Source of the DNA: an uncultured Eubacteriales bacterium
GTDB taxonomy: Bacteria; Bacillota; Clostridia; Oscillospirales; Oscillospiraceae
DNA length: 64,000 bases
Assembly: GCA_949283375.1 (NCBI GenBank)
Contig: CASDSM010000032.1
Coordinates: 1 to 64,000 of the forward strand
Direction of reading: 5' to 3'
Shown here: positions 16,082-23,578 of the stretch, one piece after another
Position numbering within the stretch: the first letter of the stretch is position 1
Layout: each line of letters starts with the position of its first letter
Notes under the pieces: generated by a model
Database searches by the model: none
What the model saw: the letters and a program-made list of their open reading frames with translations, nothing else
Told to the model about the DNA's origin: nothing
Translations under genes and position numbers: made by a program

Positions 16082-16124
16082 AAAAACAAATCAGGAGCAT
16101 CATCTCCACAGATGACGCTCCTGA
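16082..16124 (-). terminator. Terminator of the leftward tRNA operon
   Basis: TCAGGAGC...GATGA pairs with TCATC...GCTCCTGA (16091-16124); on the minus strand it is followed by TTTGTTTTTC. It lies just after tRNA-Cys and ends the five-tRNA transcript. Confidence 0.75.
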
Positions 16125-16127
16125 GAG

Positions 16128-16199
16128 AGGCAACACCCGGATTCGAACCGGGGCATCAGGGTTTTGCAGACCCACGCCTTACCACTTGGCTATGTTGCC
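16128..16199 (-). tRNA. tRNA-Cys (GCA)
   Basis: A 72-base cloverleaf: acceptor GGCAACA / TGTTGCC, D arm AGCCAAGTGGTAAGGC, anticodon loop with GCA (CTGCAAA), T arm CCCGGTTCGAATCCGGG. CCA is not encoded. It is the last gene of the leftward tRNA operon. Confidence 0.95.
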
Positions 16200-16205
16200 A
16201 TATGG

Positions 16206-16233
16206 AAAACAGGAGCCAAACAGCTCCTGTTTT
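16206..16233 (-). other. Hairpin between tRNA-Gly and tRNA-Cys
   Basis: AAAACAGGAGC and GCTCCTGTTTT form an 11-bp perfect stem with a loop of six bases. It has T runs on both strands, so it may act as an internal terminator or as a processing signal that lowers expression of the last tRNA. Confidence 0.6.
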
Positions 16234-16237
16234 CATT

Positions 16238-16313
16238 TGGAGCGGAAGACGAGGCTCGAACTCGCTACCTCCACCTTGGCAAGGTGGCGCTCTACCAGAT
16301 GAGCTACTCCCGC
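16238..16313 (-). tRNA. tRNA-Gly (GCC)
   Basis: A 76-base tRNA with encoded CCA: acceptor GCGGGAG / CTTCCGC (one G-T pair), D arm AGCTCATCTGGTAGAGC, anticodon loop TTGCCAA (GCC), T arm GCGAGTTCGAGCCTCGT. Confidence 0.95.
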
Positions 16314-16338
16314 AGATGCCCCAACAAGTGGGGCAGGA

Positions 16339-16411
16339 TGCCTCCGATCGGAATCGAACCAATGACACGGGGATTTTCAGTCCCCTGCTCTACCAACTGA
16401 GCTACAGAGGC
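16339..16411 (-). tRNA. tRNA-Phe (GAA)
   Basis: A 73-base tRNA: acceptor GCCTCTG / CGGAGGC, D arm AGCTCAGTTGGTAGAGC, anticodon loop CTGAAAA (GAA), T arm with GGTTCGATTCC. CCA is not encoded. Confidence 0.95.
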
Positions 16412-16418
16412 ATATAAG

Positions 16419-16492
16419 CGACCCGGAACGGGCTCGAACCGTCGACCTCTAGCGTGACAGGCTAGCGTTCTAACCAACTGAACTACCGGGCC
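16419..16492 (-). tRNA. tRNA-Asp (GTC)
   Basis: A 74-base tRNA: acceptor GGCCCGG / CCGGGTC, D arm AGTTCAGTTGGTTAGAAC, anticodon loop CTGTCAC (GTC), T arm with GGTTCGAGCCC. Discriminator G; CCA is not encoded. Confidence 0.95.
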
Positions 16493-16529
16493 AGGCAGTA
16501 TCCCGAAATCGGGCGTTGCGCTGCGACAG

Positions 16530-16606
16530 TGGTGGGAACAACAGGACTCGAACCTGTGACCCCCTGCTTGTAAGGCAGGTGCTCTAACCAGCTGAGCTAT
16601 GCTCCC
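16530..16606 (-). tRNA. tRNA-Val (TAC)
   Basis: A 77-base tRNA with encoded CCA: acceptor GGGAGCA / TGTTCCC, D arm AGCTCAGCTGGTTAGAGC, anticodon loop CTTACAA (TAC), T arm ACAGGTTCGAGTCCTGT. First gene of the leftward tRNA operon. Confidence 0.95.
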
Positions 16607-16705
16607 GTGTCCTCGCTCCCGCTGTGTCCGACCGCCGAACGCGAGATTTATTATACCCAAGAGGACCCCACTTGTCAACTATTTTTTTGCATTTTCAGAA
16701 ATAAA

Positions 16706-17602
16706 TTATTTTTGCCGCATTTGACCGGCTTCCTTCGCCAAAACAGCCATTTCTTCCCCGGAAAAGTGATAGGTTTTCCCGCAGAACTGGCACTTGAGCT
16801 CCGCGCCCGCCGGATCGGCGGCCAGCTCCTCCAGCTCTTCACGCCCCAGGCTGAGCAGGCCGCGGCGGTAGCGCTCCCGGGAACAGGTGCAGCGGTAGGC
16901 CACCGGCGTCTCGTCGAGCAGCTCGACTTCAAAGCCGGAGAGCACCTGACGCAGCATCTCCTCCGGGGTGAGTCCGGCCTGGAGATGGGGGGTGACGCTG
17001 CCAAAGGCGCGCACCCCGGCCTCCACCCGGTCGATGGTGTCCTCGTCCGCGCCCGGCAGGAGCTGGATCAGGTAGCCTCCCGCGGCGGCCACCGACTGGT
17101 TGCGCTCCACCAGCACGCCGAGGGCGCATGCGGTGGGAAACTGCTCGCTGACAGCAAAATAGCTCGTCACGTCCTCTGCGATCTCCCCGCTCACCAGCGG
17201 GACGGAGCCGACATAGGGCTCCTTCAGCCCGAGGTCTTTGATGACGGTGAGCGTGCCGTCCGTGCCGACGGCGGCGCCCACATCCAGTTTGCCCTGATAC
17301 TTCTCCGGCAGGTGGACAAAGGGATTGTCCAGATAGCCGCGCACATTGCCGCCGGCATCGGAGACACAGGTGATGCCGCCCAGCGGACCGCCGCCGCGGA
17401 TCTGGAGAGTGAGGCTGTCGCTCTCTCCCTTGAGCTGGTTGCCCATCAGGGAGGCCGCCATCAGGCTGCGGCCGAGGGCGGCCGTGGCCACCGGCAGAGT
17501 GGTGTGGATCTGGCGGGCGCGCTCCACCAGCGCGCGGGCGGAGATGGCCGCTGCCATCACCGCCCCGTCCGAGGTGATCGCCCGCACAATTTTATCTGAC
17601 AT
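16706..17602 (-). CDS. hslO: Hsp33 redox-regulated chaperone
   Basis: The 298 aa product has the N-terminal Hsp33 core (MSDKIVRAITSDGAVMAAAI, RGGGPLGGI) and the C-terminal redox switch with CTC (about residue 237) and CQFC (about 269), the four zinc-binding cysteines. Under oxidative stress these form disulfides and switch on its holdase activity in the cytoplasm. A GGAG site precedes ATG 17602. It lies 27 bases after a methyltransferase gene in the same direction and is likely co-transcribed. Confidence 0.95.
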   Translation of the reverse strand: MSDKIVRAITSDGAVMAAAISARALVERARQIHTTLPVATAALGRSLMAASLMGNQLKGESDSLTLQIRGGGPLGGITCVSDAGGNVRGYLDNPFVHLPEKYQGKLDVGAAVGTDGTLTVIKDLGLKEPYVGSVPLVSGEIAEDVTSYFAVSEQFPTACALGVLVERNQSVAAAGGYLIQLLPGADEDTIDRVEAGVRAFGSVTPHLQAGLTPEEMLRQVLSGFEVELLDETPVAYRCTCSRERYRRGLLSLGREELEELAADPAGAELKCQFCGKTYHFSGEEMAVLAKEAGQMRQK

Positions 17603-17629
17603 TGCAATTTACTCCTGTTTCCAAAAGAC

Positions 17630-18385
17630 TCAGTCCGCCCTGCGGCGGCACTGGAAAAAGAGACGCTCATCCGCCTCTGACGGTGGAGAGGTCCGGTCCG
17701 CGCCAAAGACGCGCACCTCGTCAAAGCCGCACTCCGCCAGCAACGCGCGCAGCAGCTTCTCCGGCCAGGCGCGCTCCACATGCTCCTCCTGCTCCCGGAG
17801 CCAGCGCCCGTCCGGCTGGAGGGTGAAGAGGTCGAGGCCGTAGGTCATCTGCCGCTCCGCCCCGTCGTAGTCCGCCCGCCAGAGGCAGAGGGTATCCTCC
17901 TCCTCATCGACATAGACCGCGCCGTCCCGCCGGGCAAACTCCTCCTCCGGGATCAGATCGAAGAGAAAGACCCCTCCGGGCCGCACCGCCGCGCTGACGG
18001 CGCGCAGAGCCGCCTCCAATGCCGGAGGGCCGTCGAGATAGTTCAGGCCATCCAGCGAGCAGACGCAGGCGTCCACCGGATCTGACAGCTCCAGAGATTC
18101 CATTGGCTGGCAGATGAGCAGGGGCGGGGGGTCCAGCGCGAGCGAGAGCGCCTTGTCCATCGCCTGTGTGAGCATGTCGGGCGAGGCGTCCGCCCCGATC
18201 ACCCGATAGCCCGCCTGCGCGAGCAGACAGGTGAGGGTCCCCGTCCCGCAGGCGAGATCGAGCACTGTCTCCACCGGCCCGTCCGCGGCGGCAAAGCAGC
18301 GCCGGTACCAGTCCAGCCAGGCGGCGTAGTCCACATCCTGCGTGAGGGCGTCGTAGGCTGCGGCGAGCCCGGTATAGGCGCTCAC
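17630..18385 (-). CDS. Class I SAM-dependent methyltransferase
   Basis: The 251 aa protein has a SAM-binding motif I (VLDLACGTGTL, about residues 42-52), an acidic residue at the end of strand 2 (VIGADAS), and a motif IV region (DACVCSLDGLNYL). This is the layout of small YjiC/UbiE-like clostridial methyltransferases of unknown substrate. The GTG start overlaps the yerC stop (GTGA), so the two are coupled. Confidence 0.85.
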   Translation of the reverse strand: MSAYTGLAAAYDALTQDVDYAAWLDWYRRCFAAADGPVETVLDLACGTGTLTCLLAQAGYRVIGADASPDMLTQAMDKALSLALDPPPLLICQPMESLELSDPVDACVCSLDGLNYLDGPPALEAALRAVSAAVRPGGVFLFDLIPEEEFARRDGAVYVDEEEDTLCLWRADYDGAERQMTYGLDLFTLQPDGRWLREQEEHVERAWPEKLLRALLAECGFDEVRVFGADRTSPPSEADERLFFQCRRRAD

Positions 18386-18681
18386 GGCTTCTCCGCCGGC
18401 GGCACGCGGGCAAAGACGTCCTTGTAGCCGTCCACCCCGTAGTTGAGAGAGCGGTTGACCCGGCTGATGGTGGCGCTTGATGCGCCGGTCCGCTCCAGAA
18501 TGTCGTTGTAGATCATGCCCTGCTCCAGCAGCACGGCCACGTCAAAGCGCTGTTCCATCGCACGCAGTTCGGGGACCGTACACAGGTCCTGGAAAAAGCG
18601 GTAGCACTCGTCCAGGTCCTTGAGTTGCAGGATGGTCTCGTACAGAGCCATGCTCGGCTCCTTGCCGATGATCTTGGACAC
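18382..18681 (-). CDS. yerC: YerC/YecD family TrpR-like protein
   Basis: The 99 aa protein has the TrpR-like helix-turn-helix typical of YerC: FFQDLCTVPELRAMEQRFDVAVLL, then YNDILERTGASSATISRVNRSL. The start is GTG 18681 with an AGGAGG site nine bases upstream. It probably binds DNA; the ligand and targets are unknown. It is the first gene of a three-gene leftward operon and reads away from purA. Confidence 0.92.
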   Translation of the reverse strand: MSKIIGKEPSMALYETILQLKDLDECYRFFQDLCTVPELRAMEQRFDVAVLLEQGMIYNDILERTGASSATISRVNRSLNYGVDGYKDVFARVPPAEKP

Positions 18682-18812
18682 GCGGCAATTCCTCCTCTTC
18701 CGGGCGGTGCTCAGGTTTTCTCCGCCCTGATTGTATATTTTATCACTCTAGTCTGTGAAAGTAAACACCGGCGCGCATTATTTTCTCTTTCTCCGCGTGG
18801 GACAAGTTGTGA

Positions 18813-18841
18813 TTGAAAAAGAAAGAGCCATCGGTTATAAT
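18813..18841 (+). promoter_or_regulatory. Promoter of purA
   Basis: TTGAAA (18813-18818), 17 bases, TATAAT (18836-18841). The purA start codon lies 55 bases further, with an AGAGGAG ribosome site. A short hairpin CAGTCCTGCTG lies in the leader. Confidence 0.75.
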
Positions 18842-18895
18842 GAAGCTGCACAGTCCTGCTGTGCGCACTTCCCGGAAGAGGAGCTGTCATGAGTT

Positions 18896-20179
18896 ATGGT
18901 CAAAGCAATTGTAGGCGCCAACTGGGGCGATGAGGGAAAAGGCAAGATCACCGACATGCTCGCCGAGCAGTCCGATGTCGTCGTCCGCTTCCAGGGCGGG
19001 GCGAACGCCGGGCACACGATCATCTGTGACTACGGCAAGTTCTCCCTGCATCTGCTGCCCTCCGGCGTTTTCTATCCCCACACGATGAACATCATCGGCA
19101 ACGGCGTGGCCCTGAACGTGGACAGCCTGATCCGGGAGCTGCGCGCGCTGGAGGACGGCGGCGTGCCCCGGCCCCGCCTGATGGTCTCGGAGCGGGCGCA
19201 GATCCTGATGCCCTACCACGTCCTCTTTGACGCCTATGAGGAGGAGCGGCTGGGCGGCAAGGCCTTCGGCTCCACCAAGAGCGGCATCGCCCCCTTCTAC
19301 TCGGACAAGTACGCCAAGAACGGCATTCAGGTGGCTGACCTCACCTCCCCGGAGCGGCTGCGCAGCCGCCTGGAGTATGTCTGCCAGCTCAAAAACGTCC
19401 TGCTCGAGCACCTGTACCACAAGCCGCTGCTGGACGTGGAGATGCTCTATGACCAGCTCATGAGCTATCGTGACGCCCTGCTGCCCTATATCGGCGACAC
19501 GGTGTCCTACCTGCACAACGCCATCCGCAACGGCAAGACCGTCCTGCTCGAGGGACAGCTCGGCAGCATGAAGGACCCTGACCTCGGCATCTATCCCTTC
19601 ACCACCTCCAGCCACACGCTGGCGGGCTTTGGCTGTGTGGGCGCCTGCATTCCGCCGCACACGGTCCAGGATGTGCTCTGTGTCACCAAGGCGTATTCCT
19701 CCTCTGTCGGCTCCCACGCTGAGCCCTTTGTCTGCGAGCTGACCGGCGAGGCGGGCGAGGAGTTGCGCCGCCGCGGAGGCGATGCCGGCGAGTACGGCGC
19801 GACCACCGGCCGTCCGCGCCGCGTGGGCTGGTTTGACGCCGTGGCCACCCGCTATGGCTGCGCGGTGCAGGGCGCGACGCAGGTCGCCCTGACCTGCCTG
19901 GATGTGTTGGGCTACCTGGATGAGATCCAGGTGGTCACCGCCTACGAGATCGACGGCGAGATCACCGATACCTTCCCCGTCCCCGCCCGACTGGGCCGGG
20001 CAAAGCCGGTGCTCACCACGCTGCCCGGCTGGAAGTGCGATATCCGCGGCTGCACCGACTACAACGCCCTGCCCGCCGAGGCGAAGGCCTACGTTGACTT
20101 CCTGGAGGCCCAGATCGGCGTGCCCATCACGCTGGTCTCCACCGGCCCGAAGCGCCACGAGATCACCCGCCGGAGGTAA
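18896..20179 (+). CDS. purA: Adenylosuccinate synthetase
   Basis: The 427 aa protein carries the P-loop GANWGDEGKGK near the N-terminus, QGGANAGHTI (substrate loop, His41 type) and the later LEGQLGSMKDPDLGIYPFTTSSHT and GATTGRPRRVGWFD signatures. It joins IMP and aspartate with GTP to give adenylosuccinate in AMP synthesis. Length is normal. It stands alone, with its own promoter at 18813-18841 and a terminator at 20233-20260. In most relatives the LEGAQG loop reads QGA; here it is LEGQLGS, a small variant. Confidence 0.96.
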   Translation: MVKAIVGANWGDEGKGKITDMLAEQSDVVVRFQGGANAGHTIICDYGKFSLHLLPSGVFYPHTMNIIGNGVALNVDSLIRELRALEDGGVPRPRLMVSERAQILMPYHVLFDAYEEERLGGKAFGSTKSGIAPFYSDKYAKNGIQVADLTSPERLRSRLEYVCQLKNVLLEHLYHKPLLDVEMLYDQLMSYRDALLPYIGDTVSYLHNAIRNGKTVLLEGQLGSMKDPDLGIYPFTTSSHTLAGFGCVGACIPPHTVQDVLCVTKAYSSSVGSHAEPFVCELTGEAGEELRRRGGDAGEYGATTGRPRRVGWFDAVATRYGCAVQGATQVALTCLDVLGYLDEIQVVTAYEIDGEITDTFPVPARLGRAKPVLTTLPGWKCDIRGCTDYNALPAEAKAYVDFLEAQIGVPITLVSTGPKRHEITRRR

Positions 20180-20232
20180 GGCGGCATGGCACATCCCGCT
20201 GCCTGAGAGCAAATACAATAGAGCAAACAGAT

Positions 20233-20260
20233 GAGGGAGGAGCCTGACAGCTCCTCCCTC
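20233..20260 (+). terminator. Hairpin downstream of purA
   Basis: GAGGGAGGAGC pairs perfectly with GCTCCTCCCTC around a six-base loop. The T tract after it is poor, so termination strength is uncertain. Confidence 0.6.
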
Positions 20261-20322
20261 TCGGTATGTCATAAAAGGTCTCCCTGGTTTGTATTCCCCA
20301 GCATGCCGCCGTCGGCAGATCA

Positions 20323-20541
20323 TCACTCCTGGCGGCTCAGCAGCTCACGCATCTCCACACAGAAGGCCCACTCCGCTGACGTCGGCCTGCATTCGGGCGG
20401 CGTGACGTTGGCGGAGTACCAGACGGCAATAAAGCGCCGCTTATACCAATACTCGCAGACGCCGTGGGGATGTTTGATAAGGACTCCGTATCTGGAACGA
20501 TAGACATAGTCCGTTTTCTTTCCGCCCTCCTGTGCTGTCAT
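20323..20541 (-). CDS. Hypothetical protein downstream of cas2, 72 aa
   Basis: A 72 aa ORF from ATG 20541 with AAGGAGG nine bases upstream. The protein is rich in Tyr, Trp and Cys (YVYRSRYGVLIKHPHGVCEYW, KRRFIAVWYSANV). A longer reading to 20703 lacks a start context. It reads in the same direction as the cas genes, 158 bases after cas2, with no clear terminator between. No homology recognised; an accessory role in the CRISPR locus is only a guess. Confidence 0.55.
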   Translation of the reverse strand: MTAQEGGKKTDYVYRSRYGVLIKHPHGVCEYWYKRRFIAVWYSANVTPPECRPTSAEWAFCVEMRELLSRQE

Positions 20542-20699
20542 GACGCCAGCCTCCTTTTCAGCCCGATTGCTTTCTCTCATTTTACTGCATATATTCTGCC
20601 GGCGCAATCCATATTGACAAAATCGGGCAGCAAAACGCCTGCGCAAGCGCTTGACAGAGGTGAGATCTCTCGCCGGTGGAATCAGCGCCTCCCGGAAAA

Positions 20700-21011
20700 T
20701 CAATCTATACAGCCGCCCTTTTCTTCCGGTTCCGGGGTGATCGTGATGAGCTGTACGCCTTCAAAATCGGCCACGCGGCGCCTAGGCTCTCCATGCACTC
20801 TCATCTCAAAGCCCTGCTCGTTCGGCGCAGAGTAGATACAGACCGCGCCTTTGCTCTCTCCCGATGCGGCAACTCTCTCCCACAGCAGCTCCCGGATCCT
20901 CACATTGACCTTTCCCACAAACACACCTGGCCGGATCTCCAGAAACCAGCGGGTCAGCTCTCCCCTCACCCGCTCCGGGGCAGTTTCCAGGACAAAACCG
21001 TCATGTCTCAC
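20700..21011 (-). CDS. cas2: Cas2e, adaptation nuclease-fold protein
   Basis: The 103 aa protein matches type I-E Cas2: TAPERVRGELTRWFLEIRPGV then FVGKVNVRIRELLWERV and a C-terminal FEMRVHG..RRRVADFEGVQL. I choose GTG 21011 because the N-terminus then aligns with E. coli Cas2e (17 residues before the ERVRG block); an ATG 12-15 bases upstream is possible. It overlaps the cas1 stop by 11 bases. With Cas1 it forms the integrase that adds spacers. The C-terminus is about 12 residues longer than in E. coli. Confidence 0.9.
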   Translation of the reverse strand: MRHDGFVLETAPERVRGELTRWFLEIRPGVFVGKVNVRIRELLWERVAASGESKGAVCIYSAPNEQGFEMRVHGEPRRRVADFEGVQLITITPEPEEKGGCID

Positions 21012-21933
21012 ACATCCTCCCTCCATAATTCTGTCCGCCGCCGGTACTGCCTGTCTGATCGTCCCAAAGATTTCCGATGCCCGGTCCGTTTTCCGGCCCC
21101 TCCTCCCCTGTCTTCTGCAAGATCCAGGCAATATCTCCCGCGATTCGGGAAAGAATTTTGGCATTGGCAAAGTAGGTCCGGCATTTCAGGCGGACTTCCC
21201 GGGCCAACTCATTTGCCAGCTTGCCCGTTTTGACCGCCTCAAAGGCGGCCGGAATGGTGGTCTCCGCCTTGTAGAGATCTGCCACATCGTATACAAAGGA
21301 GAGCTGTTTTCCGGTGTGGATAAACCCCAGTCCAGGGGAGTAGCCCAGCGAGACGATCCCCGCATGGCAGAGACCATAGAGAAGGGCATTGCCTTCCGAG
21401 AGCGCTTGATTGACCGGGTCGGAGGCGTCCCGGTTCTCGCTCTTATAGGCCCGCTTTTTCCAGTGCACACCGGTCGATCTGGAGGCCTGCTCATATGCCT
21501 TGCGCACCCGGATCCCCTCCATCCCTCTGAGTTGCTGGATTGTCAGGCCATCCGTCTTGACCCGCGGGAAGCGGATCTGGTACATCCTTTTCGCCGCCTC
21601 CAGGTGACGGTCCGGATCCATGCAGACCTTCGCCTGTCTCAGCAGGTTTCTGGCACTTCTGGTCTCCCCTATGCCACAGGCATAAAACGGCCCTCCCCCT
21701 TCTCCGCACCAGATTGCCATACAGCCGTTGTCGCAGATCGCGCGGATGGCCGCATGGGTGATGCTGGTCCCGGGTCCCAACAGCAGGCAGGTCATGGCGG
21801 CGATCGGGATCGGCGTTCTTCCCTCCTTTTGGATGGCGACAATGGCCGTGTCATTTTGCTCGATAATGGCATGCTCAATGTAGAGATAGGTGATGCTGTC
21901 GCTCAACTTGGGAAGCTCCTGAAGATTTTTCAA
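21001..21933 (-). CDS. cas1: Cas1e, CRISPR integrase
   Basis: The 310 aa protein matches Cas1 of type I-E: N-terminal beta domain (YLYIEHAIIEQNDTAIVAI), the conserved Glu in NQALSEGNALLYGLCHA, His in LGFIHTGKQLSFVYDVADLYK and the following Asp, which bind the catalytic metal. The start is TTG 21933 with GAGGAGA upstream. The gene lies 33 bases after the leader-distal repeat of the array, so its transcript either reads through the array or starts in it. The C-terminal tail is Gly-rich. Confidence 0.94.
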   Translation of the reverse strand: MKNLQELPKLSDSITYLYIEHAIIEQNDTAIVAIQKEGRTPIPIAAMTCLLLGPGTSITHAAIRAICDNGCMAIWCGEGGGPFYACGIGETRSARNLLRQAKVCMDPDRHLEAAKRMYQIRFPRVKTDGLTIQQLRGMEGIRVRKAYEQASRSTGVHWKKRAYKSENRDASDPVNQALSEGNALLYGLCHAGIVSLGYSPGLGFIHTGKQLSFVYDVADLYKAETTIPAAFEAVKTGKLANELAREVRLKCRTYFANAKILSRIAGDIAWILQKTGEEGPENGPGIGNLWDDQTGSTGGGQNYGGRMCET

Positions 21934-21966
21934 TGCGATCTCCTCTCTGTTGTTTTGCCTGAACAG

Positions 21967-22181
21967 CGGCTGTCCCCACGCAGGTGGGGGTTCATAATGC
22001 CGCTATCCGAAAATCGTTGAAGGTCCTCGGTTTATCCCCACGCATGTGGGGTTCATGATGGTCATATCAGCCATGATGTCATAACACTCCGGTTCATCCC
22101 CACGCATGTGGGGTTCATGCAGTGGACAGCCTTCCTTACCACTGCTGCCCGGCGGTTCATCCCCACGCATGTGGGGTTCAT
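21967..22181 (-). CRISPR. Type I-E CRISPR array, 4 repeats, 3 spacers
   Basis: Repeats of 29 bases lie at 22153-22181, 22090-22118, 22028-22056 and 21967-21995; spacers are 34, 33 and 32 bases. On the plus strand each repeat carries the hairpin CCCCACGCATGTGGGG followed by TTCAT. The first two copies are identical, the third has one change, and the last is degenerate with an insertion and a deletion. Degeneracy marks the leader-distal end, so the array is read leftwards, with the cas genes. The repeat is close to the E. coli type I-E family. Confidence 0.95.
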
Positions 22182-22267
22182 ACTAAAAACAGATCAGGAA
22201 ATCCCTTCGCTTTATAGAGCAAACTGCCGTTTTCCTGCCAGAGAGTTCCAATTTCCATTTTCAGTCT
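22182..22267 (-). promoter_or_regulatory. Probable CRISPR leader
   Basis: These 86 bases between the cas6e stop and the first intact repeat are richer in A and T than their surroundings and hold no ORF. Their place at the conserved end of the array fits a leader for transcription and spacer insertion. No clear promoter was found in it. Confidence 0.6.
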
Positions 22268-22882
22268 CTACCGGCTCAGCAGGAGCATCCCCAGCCCGTA
22301 GGCTTTCCCCGGGCCGATGCCCTGGGCGACCGCGCTGCGAAACAGCGCCTCATCCGTAATTTCCAGAATGCCCTGGTAGTGATAGCTGTCCAGCACCATT
22401 TTCCCGCCCTGGGCGGCGCCGTGCCGGCCAAAGCGGCTGCTGCCCTCCAGCTCCCGGCATTCCCGGATGCGAAAGCCGTTCTGCTCCGCCTTGCGGCACA
22501 TCCACTGCATCCGTTCCTCCATCGTGCGGAGGATGCGCCGCTGGCTGTTCTTCTGTCCCTGCCGGGGGACCTTTTTACAGGGCGAGGCAAGCAGGTCAAA
22601 CCGCCAGCACTGCCCCTGCGCCATGTCCGCCGTCCAGCCGGTCAGATCGCGCTCTCCAGACAGAGTCATGAAACCGAGCAGCTTTTCCCGCAGAATGCGG
22701 CGATCGGAGTAGAGATAGAGCGCGATTTGTCTCTGCTCCTCCCGGACCCGATAGAGGACATGCGCCGTCTGCCGGTCGGTGCCGAACAGGCCCATGACCA
22801 GCCGGTGAAGCTGCTGGAAGTCTCCCAGCGCACGCCAGGTGGTCCGGTTGGCCGTGGAGAGCTCTATTTTTGTCAGATACAT
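22268..22882 (-). CDS. cas6e: Cas6e, crRNA-processing endoribonuclease
   Basis: The 204 aa protein (MYLTKIELSTANRTTWRALGDFQQLHRLVMGLF) has the His of the LHRLVM segment (about residue 26), the position of the catalytic His in Cas6e, and the C-terminal glycine-rich loop GIGPGKAYGLGMLLL. It cuts the repeat hairpin and stays bound to the crRNA handle as a Cascade subunit. It overlaps cas5e by ten bases. Confidence 0.93.
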   Translation of the reverse strand: MYLTKIELSTANRTTWRALGDFQQLHRLVMGLFGTDRQTAHVLYRVREEQRQIALYLYSDRRILREKLLGFMTLSGERDLTGWTADMAQGQCWRFDLLASPCKKVPRQGQKNSQRRILRTMEERMQWMCRKAEQNGFRIRECRELEGSSRFGRHGAAQGGKMVLDSYHYQGILEITDEALFRSAVAQGIGPGKAYGLGMLLLSR

Positions 22883-23568
22883 CCGTCCACCTCCCCCGGC
22901 ACGATGCCGGTGACCACTTGACGCAGGGCAAAGCTCCGCTCCCCATCCAGCCGCTCATCCGGCCGGGAATAGGAACTGCCCTGACTCAGTCCGCTGTCGC
23001 ACTCATAGCGCAGTCCGGCGGGAGAGGACTTCTCCCCCGGCATGCGCTCCGCCGGATGGTGAAAGAGGGCGTCCAGAACGTTGTCATATTCTTCAGTCAC
23101 CCCTTCCAGCACCGGGCGGGAGGGAACGCAGCTTTTGCGTCCCAGAAACAGGGACCATTTGGGTGCCTTCAACCCAGTCAGGATCCGCTCCTGCCACTCA
23201 GGCGTGGTCTGGAGCACTGCCAGAAAGCTGGCGTCCTGGAGATACCCACGCCGAGAGACAATGGTTGAGGCCGATTCTGACCGCTGACCACCGCCGGCGG
23301 TGGTCAGCCGGGGCTTTCCCTGAACGGTGTGAAAGTCTACCATCCGCACACCGGGCCGGTCTGCCCGCACCGCCATGACCAGTTCCCGGGAAAGACGGCC
23401 GATCTCCGGGTCTCCCCGTTCCAGACCCATAGCACAGGCCAGCAGGCCGGCCACGCCGGATTTGCTGGGAAAATCTCCGCTGTCACGCTCGTCCCACTTG
23501 GAGTGATCTCCCCAGGCCTGGAGCACTCCCTCCAGGCGGAGAAGGATCAGTTTGGTCTTTTCTGCCAT
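22873..23568 (-). CDS. cas5e: Cas5e, Cascade subunit
   Basis: The 231 aa protein shows the Cas5e N-terminus (LILLRLEGVLQAWGDHSKWDERDSG and SKSGVAGLLACAMG). It caps the 5' end of the crRNA in Cascade. ATG 23568 has a GAGG site eight bases upstream; a GTG three codons earlier is possible. The start follows the cas7e stop by ten bases. Confidence 0.93.
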   Translation of the reverse strand: MAEKTKLILLRLEGVLQAWGDHSKWDERDSGDFPSKSGVAGLLACAMGLERGDPEIGRLSRELVMAVRADRPGVRMVDFHTVQGKPRLTTAGGGQRSESASTIVSRRGYLQDASFLAVLQTTPEWQERILTGLKAPKWSLFLGRKSCVPSRPVLEGVTEEYDNVLDALFHHPAERMPGEKSSPAGLRYECDSGLSQGSSYSRPDERLDGERSFALRQVVTGIVPGEVDGCI

Positions 23569-23578
23569 CTTCCCCACC

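Noticed and set aside
22057..22152. Spacers aimed at the neighbouring prophage
   Set aside because: I compared the three spacers by eye with the prophage part of the window and saw no match. A proper search of the full genome and phage databases is needed.
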